Positions 7,276-16,620 of a stretch of DNA of 55,228 nt are shown one piece after another. Under the pieces are notes generated by a model. The model saw only the letters and a program-made list of their open reading frames with translations, was not told the DNA's origin and made no database searches. The stretch comes from Fusobacterium sp. GTDB lineage: Bacteria > Fusobacteriota > Fusobacteriia > Fusobacteriales > Fusobacteriaceae. The position numbers and the translations under genes are program-made. Position 1 is the first letter of the stretch. Each line of letters opens with the position of its first letter. Where the stretch lies: the NCBI GenBank assembly GCA_019416865.1, contig DXWL01000012.1, forward strand, positions 1 to 55,228. The letters run 5' to 3'.

Positions 7276-9180
7276 ATGAGTAATTATCAAGCAGAGAACA
7301 TTACGGTTTTGGAAGGGCTGGAAGCAGTCAGAAAAAGACCGGGAATGTATATCGGAACAACATCAGAGAGAGGGCTTCACCACTTAGTGTGGGAGATAGT
7401 GGACAACTCTATTGACGAGGCACTTGCCGGGTATTGCGACAAAATAATTGTTAATGTCCTTCCTGATAATATTATCGAAGTAATAGATAACGGTAGGGGA
7501 ATTCCTACAGGGATACACCCAAAATATGGTAAATCGGCTCTTGAGATAGTACTTACAGTGCTTCATGCTGGAGGAAAATTTGAAAATGATAACTATAAGG
7601 TTTCTGGAGGACTTCACGGAGTTGGGGTATCAGTAGTAAATGCTCTTTCAGAATGGCTTGAAGTGGAAGTACAGAGAGATGGAAAAATATGGTATCAAAG
7701 ATATAACAGAGGAGTTCCTGAAGCACCTGTTAAAACAATAGGAGATACAACAGTTACAGGAACAAAAGTAAGATTTAAAGCTGACTATGAAATTTTTGAA
7801 ACTTTAATATATAATTTTGAAACTTTAGATACAAGATTAAAAGAACTTGCTTATCTTAACAAAGGACTTAGAATAATTCTTACAGATAAAAGAAAAGATC
7901 CAAATGTTGTAGCTGATTTAAAATTTGAAGGGGGAATAATCGATTTCATAAAGGATATTGAAAAAGATAATACAGCCCTTATTAAAGAACCTATATATAT
8001 GTCTGGGGAAGCTGACGGAGTAGTTGTGGAAGCTGTTATGCTTTACAATACAAATCAAAGAGAAAATGTTTATTCGTTTGTAAATAATATTCACACTATT
8101 GAAGGTGGAACTCACGTAAGTGGATTCAGAACTGCTCTTACAAGAGTGATAAATGATGTAGGTAAGGCACAAGGATTTATAAAAGAAAGAGATGGAAAGC
8201 TTCAAGGATCAGATATAAGAGAGGGGCTTTCAGCAATCGTTTCAATAAAAATAGCACAACCTCAGTTTGAAGGACAGACTAAAACAAAATTAGGAAACTC
8301 AGAGGTAACAGGAATTGTATCAAATATAGTAGGAACACAACTTAAAATGTTCCTTGAAGATACTCCTGGAGATACAAAAGTAATCATAGATAAGGTATTA
8401 AATTCAAAAAGAGCAAGAGAGGCAGCACAAAAAGCGAGAGAGCTTGTGCTTAGAAAATCAGCTCTTGAAGTAGGTTCACTTCCTGGAAAACTTGCTGACT
8501 GTTCATCAAAAAATCCTGATGAATGTGAAATCTATATAGTTGAGGGAGATTCAGCAGGAGGTTCAGCAAAACAAGGAAGGGACAGAAAGTTTCAGGCTAT
8601 TCTTCCTCTTAGAGGAAAAATACTTAATGTTGAAAAAGCAGGACTTCACAAGGCTCTTGAAAATGCAGAGATAAGAGCTATGATAACAGCTTTTGGTGCA
8701 GGAATGGGAGAAAATTTTGATATATCAAAATTGAGATACGGAAAGATAATACTTATGACAGACGCCGATGTTGACGGAGCTCACATAAGAACTCTTCTTC
8801 TGACATTCTTCTACAGATATATGCCGGAACTTCTTCATAATGGAAATGTGTATATAGCACAGCCGCCTTTATACAAGGTTACAGCAGGAAGAACTATTCA
8901 GTATGCTTATGACGACAAACAACTTAAATTCATTGTGGATAATCTTGAAGGGGACAGCAAAAGATATGCTCTTCAAAGATACAAAGGGCTGGGAGAGATG
9001 AATCCTGAACAACTTTGGGAAACAACAATGGATCCTGATACAAGAACTTTCTATCAGGTAAAAATTGATGACGCCAGAGAAGCTGATATGATTTTTGATA
9101 AACTTATGGGAGATAAAGTAGAGCCAAGAAGACAGTTTATTGAAAATGGAGCGCAATTTGTTAAAAACTTGGATATATAG
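7276..9180 (+). CDS. gyrB: DNA gyrase subunit B
   Basis: The ATPase subunit of gyrase, which introduces negative supercoils with GyrA. The 634 residues include the GHKL ATP-binding elements (VRKRPGMYIG, DNSIDEALAGYC, DNGRGIPTG, GGLHGVGVSVVNALS). The TOPRIM metal site has EGDSAGG with Glu423 and LMTDADVDGAHI with Asp496 onward. The C-terminus ends in the standard VEPRRQFIENGAQFVKNLDI. Length is typical of the short GyrB form. GGAGGG precedes the ATG. gyrA follows after 35 bases with its own ribosome site. Confidence 0.98.
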   Translation: MSNYQAENITVLEGLEAVRKRPGMYIGTTSERGLHHLVWEIVDNSIDEALAGYCDKIIVNVLPDNIIEVIDNGRGIPTGIHPKYGKSALEIVLTVLHAGGKFENDNYKVSGGLHGVGVSVVNALSEWLEVEVQRDGKIWYQRYNRGVPEAPVKTIGDTTVTGTKVRFKADYEIFETLIYNFETLDTRLKELAYLNKGLRIILTDKRKDPNVVADLKFEGGIIDFIKDIEKDNTALIKEPIYMSGEADGVVVEAVMLYNTNQRENVYSFVNNIHTIEGGTHVSGFRTALTRVINDVGKAQGFIKERDGKLQGSDIREGLSAIVSIKIAQPQFEGQTKTKLGNSEVTGIVSNIVGTQLKMFLEDTPGDTKVIIDKVLNSKRAREAAQKARELVLRKSALEVGSLPGKLADCSSKNPDECEIYIVEGDSAGGSAKQGRDRKFQAILPLRGKILNVEKAGLHKALENAEIRAMITAFGAGMGENFDISKLRYGKIILMTDADVDGAHIRTLLLTFFYRYMPELLHNGNVYIAQPPLYKVTAGRTIQYAYDDKQLKFIVDNLEGDSKRYALQRYKGLGEMNPEQLWETTMDPDTRTFYQVKIDDAREADMIFDKLMGDKVEPRRQFIENGAQFVKNLDI

Positions 9181-9215
9181 TTGAGAGCTGTATATTGTAG
9201 GGAGGAAATTAAAGA

Positions 9216-11816
9216 ATGTCTAACATAATTAACAGATATATAGAAGATGAGATGAAGGAATCCTACTTGGATTACTCCATGAGTGTTATTGTAAGCCGTG
9301 CTCTTCCAGATGTAAGGGACGGACTTAAGCCGGTACATAGAAGAATACTTTTTGCCATGAATGAAATGGGTATGACTTACGATAAAGCATATAAAAAATC
9401 TGCCAGAATCGTAGGGGAAGTGTTAGGTAAGTATCACCCTCACGGAGATTCTGCTGTTTATAATACAATGGTAAGAATGGCACAGGATTTTAACTACAGA
9501 TATGAACTTGTAGACGGACATGGAAACTTTGGTTCTATAGACGGAGATTCTGCAGCAGCAATGAGATACACAGAAGCTAGAATGAAAAAAATCACAAGTG
9601 AGCTTCTTGAAGATATAGATAAGGATACAATTGATTTCAGAAAGAACTTTGACGACTCTCTGGATGAGCCTATAGTTCTTCCTGCAAAACTTCCAAATCT
9701 GCTTCTTAACGGTTCAACAGGAATAGCAGTAGGAATGGCAACAAATATTCCTCCTCATAATCTTGGAGAACTTGTAGACGGAACACTTGCTCTTATAGAC
9801 AACAGAGATATAACAGCAGATGAACTTATGGAATATATTCCAGGTCCTGATTTCCCAACAGGAGGAATCATTGATGGAACTAAGGGGATAAGAGAAGCTT
9901 ATGCAACTGGAAGAGGGAGAATAAGAGTAAGAGGAAGAATAGAAACAGAAGAATCTAAGAGCGGAAGAATATCTCTTATAGTTAAAGAGATACCTTATCA
10001 GCTGAATAAAGCTGCTCTTATTGAGAGAATAGCAGCCCTTGTAAGAGAGAAAAAACTTACAGGAATTTCTGATTTAAGAGATGAATCAGACAGAGAGGGA
10101 ATAAGAATTGTTATAGAACTTAAAAGAGGGGAAGAACCAGAATTAGTTCTTAATAAACTTTATAAATATACAGATCTTCAAAGTACATTTGGTATAATAA
10201 TGCTTGCTCTTGTAAATAATGTTCCAAAAGTCCTTAATCTGAAACAGATTTTGGAAGAATATATGAAACATAGATTTGAAGTAATTACAAGAAGAACAAG
10301 ATATGATTTGGACAAAGCTGAAAAAAGAGATCATATTTTACAAGGATTCAGAATCGCTCTTGAAAATATAGACAGAATAATTGAGCTGATAAGAGCTTCT
10401 AAAGATGGAAACGAAGCTAAAGATGCTTTAATAGAAAAATATGCTTTTTCTGAAACTCAGGCAAAAGCAATTATGGATATGAAACTGCAAAGATTAACAG
10501 GTCTTGAAAGAGAAAAAATCGAGCAGGAATTCCAAGAATTAGAAATAAAAATAAAAGAATTAAAAGAGATTCTTGCAGATGAAAATAAAATTTACGGAAT
10601 AATGAAAGACGAACTTACAGATCTTAAAGAAAAATATAACGACCCAAGAAGAACAAGTATTGAAAATGAAAGACTTGACATAGATATGGAAGACCTTATA
10701 AAAGATGAAAAGGTACTTATAACTATAACAAATAAAGGGTATGTAAAAAGAATAGAGCTTGATAAGTACAAATCTCAAAAGAGAGGCGGAAAAGGGGTAT
10801 CAACACAACATACAGTGGAAGATGACTTCGTACAGGATATGGAGGTTATGTCTACACTTGACAGCATGATGATATTCACAAATAAAGGAAGAGTATTCAA
10901 TCTGAAAGCATATCAAATTCCTGAAAGCTCAAAACAGGCAAGAGGTAAGCTGATTGAAAATATAATCAAGCTTCAAGAAAATGAAAAAGTAAGATTTACT
11001 ATAAAAATAAGAGAGTTCACTAAGACTAAAGAAGTTCTTTTCTTAACTCAAGATGGAACAATTAAGAAAACAAATCTTATGGAATTCCAAAACATAAACA
11101 GTGCAGGAATAAAAGCTATAAAACTTAGAGAGGACGATGACTTAATATTTGTAGGAGTTGTCAGCTCTGAAAATGATCAGCTGTTTGTTGCAACTAAAAA
11201 AGGACATTCTATAAGAATCAGAACAAGTGAAGTAAGAAGTATGACAAGAAATACAACAGGTGTAAAAGGTATCACTTTAAGAGAAGGGGATAGCGTTGTA
11301 TCAGGACTTCTTATCAAAAATGATGAAGAAACAATCCTTACAGTAACAGAAAATGGATTTGGTAAGAGAACAAGAGTAAATGAATATCCTCTGCAGGGAA
11401 GAGGAGGAAAAGGTGTTATAAACCTTAAGTGCAACGAAAAAACAGGAGATATAGTAGAGGTAAAACCAGTGAGAGATGATGAGGAACTTATGGTTATTAC
11501 ATCTTCAGGAGTGGTTATAAGAACTCCGGTTGATTCTGTTTCAATCTACGGAAGAGCAGCTCAGGGAGTAAAAGTTATGAGAATCTCTGACGGAGAAAAA
11601 GTTGTGGCAATTGCAAAAGTAAAAAGTGAAAAAGATGAAGAAAAGATATTAGAAGACAGAGCTGACGATGAAGTTCTGGAAAGCACAAATACACAATCAA
11701 TGTCTGAAAATGAAAAAGATGACTTTGAAAATAAATTTCTAAACACTTTTGAAGATGAAGATGAGGAAATGCAATTTGAAAGTGAACAAGGATTAGAAGA
11801 CTCAGAGGAAAACTAA
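9216..11816 (+). CDS. gyrA: DNA gyrase subunit A
   Basis: The breakage-reunion subunit of gyrase. The catalytic tyrosine is Tyr118 in AAMRYTEARM. The GyrA box appears as QKRGGKG, with Lys for the second Arg, which marks gyrase rather than topoisomerase IV. Beta-propeller repeats follow. The C-terminal 60 residues are strongly acidic, a tail seen in other gyrases. In the quinolone region, GDSAVYN places Ser79 at the E. coli Ser83 position and Asn83 at the Asp87 position. GGGAGGAAA precedes the ATG. Confidence 0.98.
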   Translation: MSNIINRYIEDEMKESYLDYSMSVIVSRALPDVRDGLKPVHRRILFAMNEMGMTYDKAYKKSARIVGEVLGKYHPHGDSAVYNTMVRMAQDFNYRYELVDGHGNFGSIDGDSAAAMRYTEARMKKITSELLEDIDKDTIDFRKNFDDSLDEPIVLPAKLPNLLLNGSTGIAVGMATNIPPHNLGELVDGTLALIDNRDITADELMEYIPGPDFPTGGIIDGTKGIREAYATGRGRIRVRGRIETEESKSGRISLIVKEIPYQLNKAALIERIAALVREKKLTGISDLRDESDREGIRIVIELKRGEEPELVLNKLYKYTDLQSTFGIIMLALVNNVPKVLNLKQILEEYMKHRFEVITRRTRYDLDKAEKRDHILQGFRIALENIDRIIELIRASKDGNEAKDALIEKYAFSETQAKAIMDMKLQRLTGLEREKIEQEFQELEIKIKELKEILADENKIYGIMKDELTDLKEKYNDPRRTSIENERLDIDMEDLIKDEKVLITITNKGYVKRIELDKYKSQKRGGKGVSTQHTVEDDFVQDMEVMSTLDSMMIFTNKGRVFNLKAYQIPESSKQARGKLIENIIKLQENEKVRFTIKIREFTKTKEVLFLTQDGTIKKTNLMEFQNINSAGIKAIKLREDDDLIFVGVVSSENDQLFVATKKGHSIRIRTSEVRSMTRNTTGVKGITLREGDSVVSGLLIKNDEETILTVTENGFGKRTRVNEYPLQGRGGKGVINLKCNEKTGDIVEVKPVRDDEELMVITSSGVVIRTPVDSVSIYGRAAQGVKVMRISDGEKVVAIAKVKSEKDEEKILEDRADDEVLESTNTQSMSENEKDDFENKFLNTFEDEDEEMQFESEQGLEDSEEN

Positions 11817-11832
11817 AAAGGATGTGGTATCT

Positions 11833-12636
11833 ATGGAAAGAAATGTACTTTTAGTGTTAGGAAATGGTTACAACAGAGAAAATCTTATTGACAGTGCTGT
11901 ATATCTGAGAGATAATTTTGGTTTTTCAATCAGACCCCTTCATGTAAGAGATGTGAGAAAAAAAGAATTTCTTCCAAATGCAGTGGACGGTATCATGCTA
12001 GAACCTATGATTGCAGGAATAAATGAAGAGTGGAATCGTTATGAAGAGCAAGAGATTGCCAATATAAAAAAACAGCTTGAAGAAAAAGGTGTTAATGAAG
12101 AACTTGAAGTAAAATTTGGAATAACTCCAGAGATAGTCATAGAGGAGTTAAAAAAATCAGACATTCTTCTTATCGAAAAAGAGGATAAGTTTTCAGAAGA
12201 TTTGATTGTTATCTTAAAAAGATTCTTTAAACCTATATTTGTTGTGAGAGATAAAGTTATAAAATTTGATAAAATAGCTATTTCAAACGATGACGGAACA
12301 AAAGTAAATAAAAGTTTCCAAAGATTTATCAACATATTTACAGATGTGAAAGAGATAACATCTCTTGAACTTAGAGATCCTCAAAAACATGGGGATCCAG
12401 ATGAGGAAGAAGAAGGACATGAAAACTATCTGAATGTTTTCATGAGAGGAAAAGGTATAAAAGTAACATCTAAGAAATTTGAAAAAGGTGAATCACAAGA
12501 ATTTTTAGATATCTGTAAAGAGGAAGACATACTTATTATGGGTAACCTAAGCAACTCTTATATGTTTGAAAAGATAACTAAAAAACTTGGAGTAAAAATA
12601 ATGGAAGATGTTGAAACTACACTTTTCATTGCGTAA
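11833..12636 (+). CDS. universal-stress-protein-like protein
   Basis: A 267-residue soluble protein starting MERNVLLVLGNGYNRENLI. It appears to have two alpha/beta halves, the second starting near KIAISNDDGTKVNKSFQRF and ending with ILIMGNLSNSYMFEKITK. This resembles tandem UspA domains, but the match is loose and the nucleotide-binding glycine motif is poorly kept. An acidic stretch DPDEEEEGHE sits in the second half. The ATG at 11833 is preferred over an in-frame GTG at 11824 because AAAGGA lies 10 bases before the ATG and only 1 before the GTG. It follows gyrA by 16 bases and is probably co-transcribed. Function is unknown beyond this fold guess. Confidence 0.55.
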   Translation: MERNVLLVLGNGYNRENLIDSAVYLRDNFGFSIRPLHVRDVRKKEFLPNAVDGIMLEPMIAGINEEWNRYEEQEIANIKKQLEEKGVNEELEVKFGITPEIVIEELKKSDILLIEKEDKFSEDLIVILKRFFKPIFVVRDKVIKFDKIAISNDDGTKVNKSFQRFINIFTDVKEITSLELRDPQKHGDPDEEEEGHENYLNVFMRGKGIKVTSKKFEKGESQEFLDICKEEDILIMGNLSNSYMFEKITKKLGVKIMEDVETTLFIA

Positions 12637-12665
12637 TATTTTATAATGACAGGATAGGTTAAAAT

Positions 12666-13130
12666 ATGAAAATACTTGCAGTGTCAGACACTCACGGGTG
12701 TTTTGAAAGATTTTATAAAGCTTGTAAATGGGAGCGTCCAGATGTAGTGTTATTTTCAGGGGACTGTTCCAGTGATGCTCTGGATATGGAGCATATATTT
12801 CCAGAGATAAAATTTTACATAGTCAGAGGAAACTGCGACTATGATGATTATAAAACCAAGGATCAAATGACAGTTGAGTTAGAAGGAGTAAAAATCTTTC
12901 TGACTCACGGTCATCTTTACGGGGTAAAAAGGGACTATTCACTTATAGAGGAAAAAGGATATGAAGAGGGAGCAGATATTGTTGTTTTTGGTCATACCCA
13001 CAGTCCATATTGTTCAGAGAATAAAAGAGTAACTTTATTCAATCCCGGAGCGGTTTTAAATAAGAGTTACGGAGTAATAGAAATAGAAGAAGGCAAAAAA
13101 ATTAAATTTATACATAAAAATTTGGATTAA
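12666..13130 (+). CDS. YfcE/MJ0936-type metallophosphodiesterase
   Basis: A compact calcineurin-like phosphoesterase of 154 residues. The metal-site motifs are in order: D8-x-H10 (VSDTHG), GDCSSD, RGNCD, LTHGH, FGHTHSP and a final FNPGA. This set is characteristic of small two-metal phosphodiesterases of the YfcE family. The natural substrate is not predictable. It lies 29 bases after the preceding gene and 18 before pheS, within a run of same-strand genes. Confidence 0.85.
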   Translation: MKILAVSDTHGCFERFYKACKWERPDVVLFSGDCSSDALDMEHIFPEIKFYIVRGNCDYDDYKTKDQMTVELEGVKIFLTHGHLYGVKRDYSLIEEKGYEEGADIVVFGHTHSPYCSENKRVTLFNPGAVLNKSYGVIEIEEGKKIKFIHKNLD

Positions 13131-13148
13131 TCTTATGTGGGAGGAAAA

Positions 13149-14168
13149 ATGAAAGATAAATTATCTTTATTGAAAAATGAAGCAAGACAAGAAATTGTGA
13201 ACTCTTCAACACTTCAGGAAATAGAAGATTTAAGAGTTAAATATCTTGGAAAAAAAGGTCAGTTGACTGAAATTTCTAAAGGTATGAAAAATCTGTCTGC
13301 TGAAGAAAGACCTGTTATCGGACAGCTTCTTAATGAAGTAAGAAATGAAATAACAGAGATTCTTGAAGGAAAGAAAATAGAAATAACAAAAGAATTAAAG
13401 GCAAAACAACTTGAGGAAGAGGTAATTGATATTACTCTTGCAGGAAAGAAAACAAGTCAAGGAAGCATACACCCTATATCTGAAACAGCAGATCTTTTGA
13501 AAAAGACATTTATGGATATGGGATTTGATGTTGCTGACGGGCCTGAAGTTGAATATGTAAAATATAACTTTGATATGCTTAATATTCCTGAATCACATCC
13601 GTCAAGAGATATAACAGATACTTTCTATATCTCTGATGATGTTGTACTTAGAACTCAAACATCACCTGTTCAAGTAAGATATATGCTGGAGCATAAACCT
13701 CCTTTCAGAATGGTTTGTCCTGGTAAGGTATACAGACCTGACTATGATGTATCTCACACACCTATGTTCCATCAAATGGAGGGACTTATGATAGGAGAGA
13801 ACATCTCTTTTGCTAATCTTAAAGCAATTCTTACAGAACTTGTAACAAAAGTATTTGGAGATGGAACAAAAGTAAGATTCAGACCTCACTTCTTCCCATT
13901 CACAGAGCCTAGTGCTGAGATGGATGTGGAATGTGTTATCTGTAAAGGAAAAGGATGCAGAGTATGTAAAGGAAGTGGATGGCTTGAAATCATGGGATGC
14001 GGAATGGTAGACCCTGCTGTACTTGAGGCTGTTGGATATAAAGCTGATGAAGTATCAGGATTTGCTTTTGGAGTAGGTATAGAGAGAATAACTATGCTTA
14101 GACACGGAATAGATGATTTAAGAGCATTCTTTGAAAATGATATGAGATTTTTAAAACAATTTAAGTAG
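13149..14168 (+). CDS. pheS: phenylalanyl-tRNA synthetase alpha subunit
   Basis: The catalytic subunit of the alpha2-beta2 PheRS that charges tRNA-Phe. The 339 residues show an N-terminal coiled-coil arm and the class II core: SIHPISETADL, FDMLNIPESHPSRDITDTFY, FHQMEGLMIGENISF, RPHFFPFTEPSAEMDVEC, and motif 3 GFAFGVGIERITMLRHGI. The cysteine-rich CVICKGKGCRVCKGSG loop is common in this family. The ATG at 13149 is chosen because GGGAGG lies 4 bases upstream; an earlier GTG frame start would place the ribosome site inside the gene. pheT follows after 15 bases. Confidence 0.97.
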   Translation: MKDKLSLLKNEARQEIVNSSTLQEIEDLRVKYLGKKGQLTEISKGMKNLSAEERPVIGQLLNEVRNEITEILEGKKIEITKELKAKQLEEEVIDITLAGKKTSQGSIHPISETADLLKKTFMDMGFDVADGPEVEYVKYNFDMLNIPESHPSRDITDTFYISDDVVLRTQTSPVQVRYMLEHKPPFRMVCPGKVYRPDYDVSHTPMFHQMEGLMIGENISFANLKAILTELVTKVFGDGTKVRFRPHFFPFTEPSAEMDVECVICKGKGCRVCKGSGWLEIMGCGMVDPAVLEAVGYKADEVSGFAFGVGIERITMLRHGIDDLRAFFENDMRFLKQFK

Positions 14169-14183
14169 GAGAGTGGAGATATA

Positions 14184-16568
14184 ATGTTAATTTCATTAGA
14201 ATGGCTTAAGGAATATGTAGATATAAAAGAAGATGTAAAAGAGCTTGAAAATGCACTGACTATGATAGGTCAAGAAGTTGAAGCTATAGAGGAGCAAGGA
14301 AAACACCTTGATAATGTTGTAATAGGAAAGATTGTTGAGTATGGAAAACACCCTAACTCTGACAGACTTACTCTTACAAAGGTAGATATTGGTGAAGGAG
14401 AACCTCTTCAAATAGTTTGCGGAGCACCAAACCATAAACTAGGAGATAAAGTTGTTGTTGCAAAAATAGGGGCAGTTCTTCCTGGAGATTTTAAAATAGC
14501 AAAAAGTAAAATCAGAGATGTTGAATCATTTGGTATGCTTTGCTCAGAAACAGAGCTTGGAACAGGAAGCAACTCTTCAGGGATAATCATTCTTCCTGAA
14601 GATGCACCAATAGGAGAGGAATACAGAAAATATGCAGGGCTTAATGATGTAGTATTTGAACTTGAAATTACACCTAACAGACCTGACTGTCTTTCACATA
14701 TAGGTATTGCAAGAGAGATTGCAGCTTATTATGGAAGAAAGGTAAAATATCCTTCTTATGATCTGTTTGAAACTCTTGAAGATGCAACAAACAATGTAAA
14801 AATAGAGATAGAAGATAAAGAAAGATGCAGAAGATTTGCAGGAAGAGTTATGAAAAACATAACTGTAAAAGAATCTCCTGAATGGCTGAAAAGAAGAATA
14901 AAAGCTATGGGGCTAAACCCAATCAACAACATAGTTGACGCAACAAACTTTGTAATGTTTGAATACAATCAGCCTATTCACACATATGATTTAAGTAAGA
15001 TAGAAGATAAAACAATTATCATAAGAGCTGCTAAAAAAGGTGAAAAACTTGTTACTCTTATGGGAGATGAAGTTGAACTTGACGGAGAACTTGTAATTGC
15101 TGATGCTGTAAAACCTATGTCAATAGCAGGTATCATGGGAGGACTTGACAGCGGAATTACAAATGAAACTAAAGATATATTCATTGAAGTAGCATACTTT
15201 ACACCTGAAAATATAAGAAAAACAGGTAAAAAACTTGGAATAACAAGTGAATCAGGATACAGAAATGAAAGAGGAACAGATATTGAAAATGTTCCAGAAG
15301 TTCTTGACAGAATATCAAGCCTTATTTACGAAATTGCAGAAGGAAATATAGTAGGAAAGGCTAAAGATGTGTATGTATCTAAATATCAAAAAATAGAAAT
15401 TCCTCTTGATATTAAAAAATTCAGAAAATTTGCAGGAAAAGATATAGATTCACAAGAAGTAGCAAGAATACTTACAAACTTAGGTCTTGAAGTAAAATCT
15501 TTAGGACAGGAAACAGCAGTTATTATCCCTCCAAGCTACAGACAAGATTTAACAAGAAGTGCAGATCTTTATGAAGAGATAATCAGAATGTATGGTTTTG
15601 AAAATATTGAAAACAAAATGCCTGTTGAAGATATAAAAGCAGGAATAAAAGCAGAACCAATAAGACTTATGGATGAGTCAAGACATATTCTTGCTAAGAT
15701 AGGACTTCAAGAAGTTATAAACTACAGCTTTATCGACAAGGCTGTAAAAGAGTTTATAAAAATGGACGATGAAGTAATAATGATTAAAAACCCTATTGCT
15801 GAAACAATGGGAATGATGCGTCCTACACTTTTATGGAGCGTTCTTAACAATATAAAAGAAAATCTTAACAGAAACCAAGATTCAATAAAAATATTTGAAG
15901 TAGCAAAAGTATTCAAAAAAGCTGAAGAACTTGCTCAAGAAGATATGCATATTGCAATTGGTATCTGCGGAAGAGATCGTAAATCTCTTTGGGATGCAAA
16001 ACCTGAAGCTTATGATTTCTATATGCTGAAAGGATATGTAGAAGAGTATCTAGAACTTGTTGGAGTTAAAAAATATAAACTAGAAAGAACAGCAAATTCT
16101 AATTTCCACCCAGGAAGAGCAGCTGATATTAAAATAGGAAAACTTGTTGTAGGAACATTTGGAGAAATTCATCCTGATATTGCAGAAAAAATGGATATTA
16201 CAAAAGAGAGAGCTTATGTTGCTGAAATCAATCTTTCTCTTTTAAAACAATATATGAGCAAGAAATTTAAATATGAAAGAATTGTAAAATATCCTGAAGT
16301 AACAAGAGATCTTGCAATAGTTCTTGATGACAGCGTACTTGTTGGGGATATGATAGATGCAATTAAGAAAATATCAGACTTTATAGAAACAGTAGAACTT
16401 TTTGATATCTACAAAGGTGAGCATATAGAAGCAGGTAAAAAATCTGTTGCAATAAGTCTTACTCTTAGAAATAAAGTGGGAACTTTAAAAGAAGAGGATA
16501 TCACAAAAGTAATTGATAAAGTACTTAATTTAGTAAGAACAAAATATATGGGAGAAATCAGACAATAG
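14184..16568 (+). CDS. pheT: phenylalanyl-tRNA synthetase beta subunit
   Basis: The 794-residue partner of PheS, which binds tRNA and edits mischarged Tyr. Domains in order: an N-terminal tRNA-binding OB fold (about 40-150, VVIGKIVEYGKHPNSDRL), the B3/B4 editing domain (about 200-400), B5 (about 400-475), a synthetase-like core, and a C-terminal anticodon-binding FDX-ACB domain (about 700-793, KYPEVTRDLAIVLDDSV). It forms an operon with pheS. The last codons and the stop lie within a terminator hairpin. Confidence 0.97.
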   Translation: MLISLEWLKEYVDIKEDVKELENALTMIGQEVEAIEEQGKHLDNVVIGKIVEYGKHPNSDRLTLTKVDIGEGEPLQIVCGAPNHKLGDKVVVAKIGAVLPGDFKIAKSKIRDVESFGMLCSETELGTGSNSSGIIILPEDAPIGEEYRKYAGLNDVVFELEITPNRPDCLSHIGIAREIAAYYGRKVKYPSYDLFETLEDATNNVKIEIEDKERCRRFAGRVMKNITVKESPEWLKRRIKAMGLNPINNIVDATNFVMFEYNQPIHTYDLSKIEDKTIIIRAAKKGEKLVTLMGDEVELDGELVIADAVKPMSIAGIMGGLDSGITNETKDIFIEVAYFTPENIRKTGKKLGITSESGYRNERGTDIENVPEVLDRISSLIYEIAEGNIVGKAKDVYVSKYQKIEIPLDIKKFRKFAGKDIDSQEVARILTNLGLEVKSLGQETAVIIPPSYRQDLTRSADLYEEIIRMYGFENIENKMPVEDIKAGIKAEPIRLMDESRHILAKIGLQEVINYSFIDKAVKEFIKMDDEVIMIKNPIAETMGMMRPTLLWSVLNNIKENLNRNQDSIKIFEVAKVFKKAEELAQEDMHIAIGICGRDRKSLWDAKPEAYDFYMLKGYVEEYLELVGVKKYKLERTANSNFHPGRAADIKIGKLVVGTFGEIHPDIAEKMDITKERAYVAEINLSLLKQYMSKKFKYERIVKYPEVTRDLAIVLDDSVLVGDMIDAIKKISDFIETVELFDIYKGEHIEAGKKSVAISLTLRNKVGTLKEEDITKVIDKVLNLVRTKYMGEIRQ

Positions 16569-16578
16569 TCTGATTTTT
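16555..16578 (+). terminator. terminator hairpin overlapping the pheT stop codon
   Basis: AAATCAGAC (16555-16563) and GTCTGATTT (16568-16576) form a perfect 9-bp stem with the loop AATA, followed by TT and CT. The pheT TAG lies at 16566-16568, straddling loop and stem. The U-tract is short, so termination may be partial. Confidence 0.6.
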
Positions 16579-16620
16579 CTGAAAAATATTACAATGTACA
16601 GATAGGTTTAAGGAGGAAAA

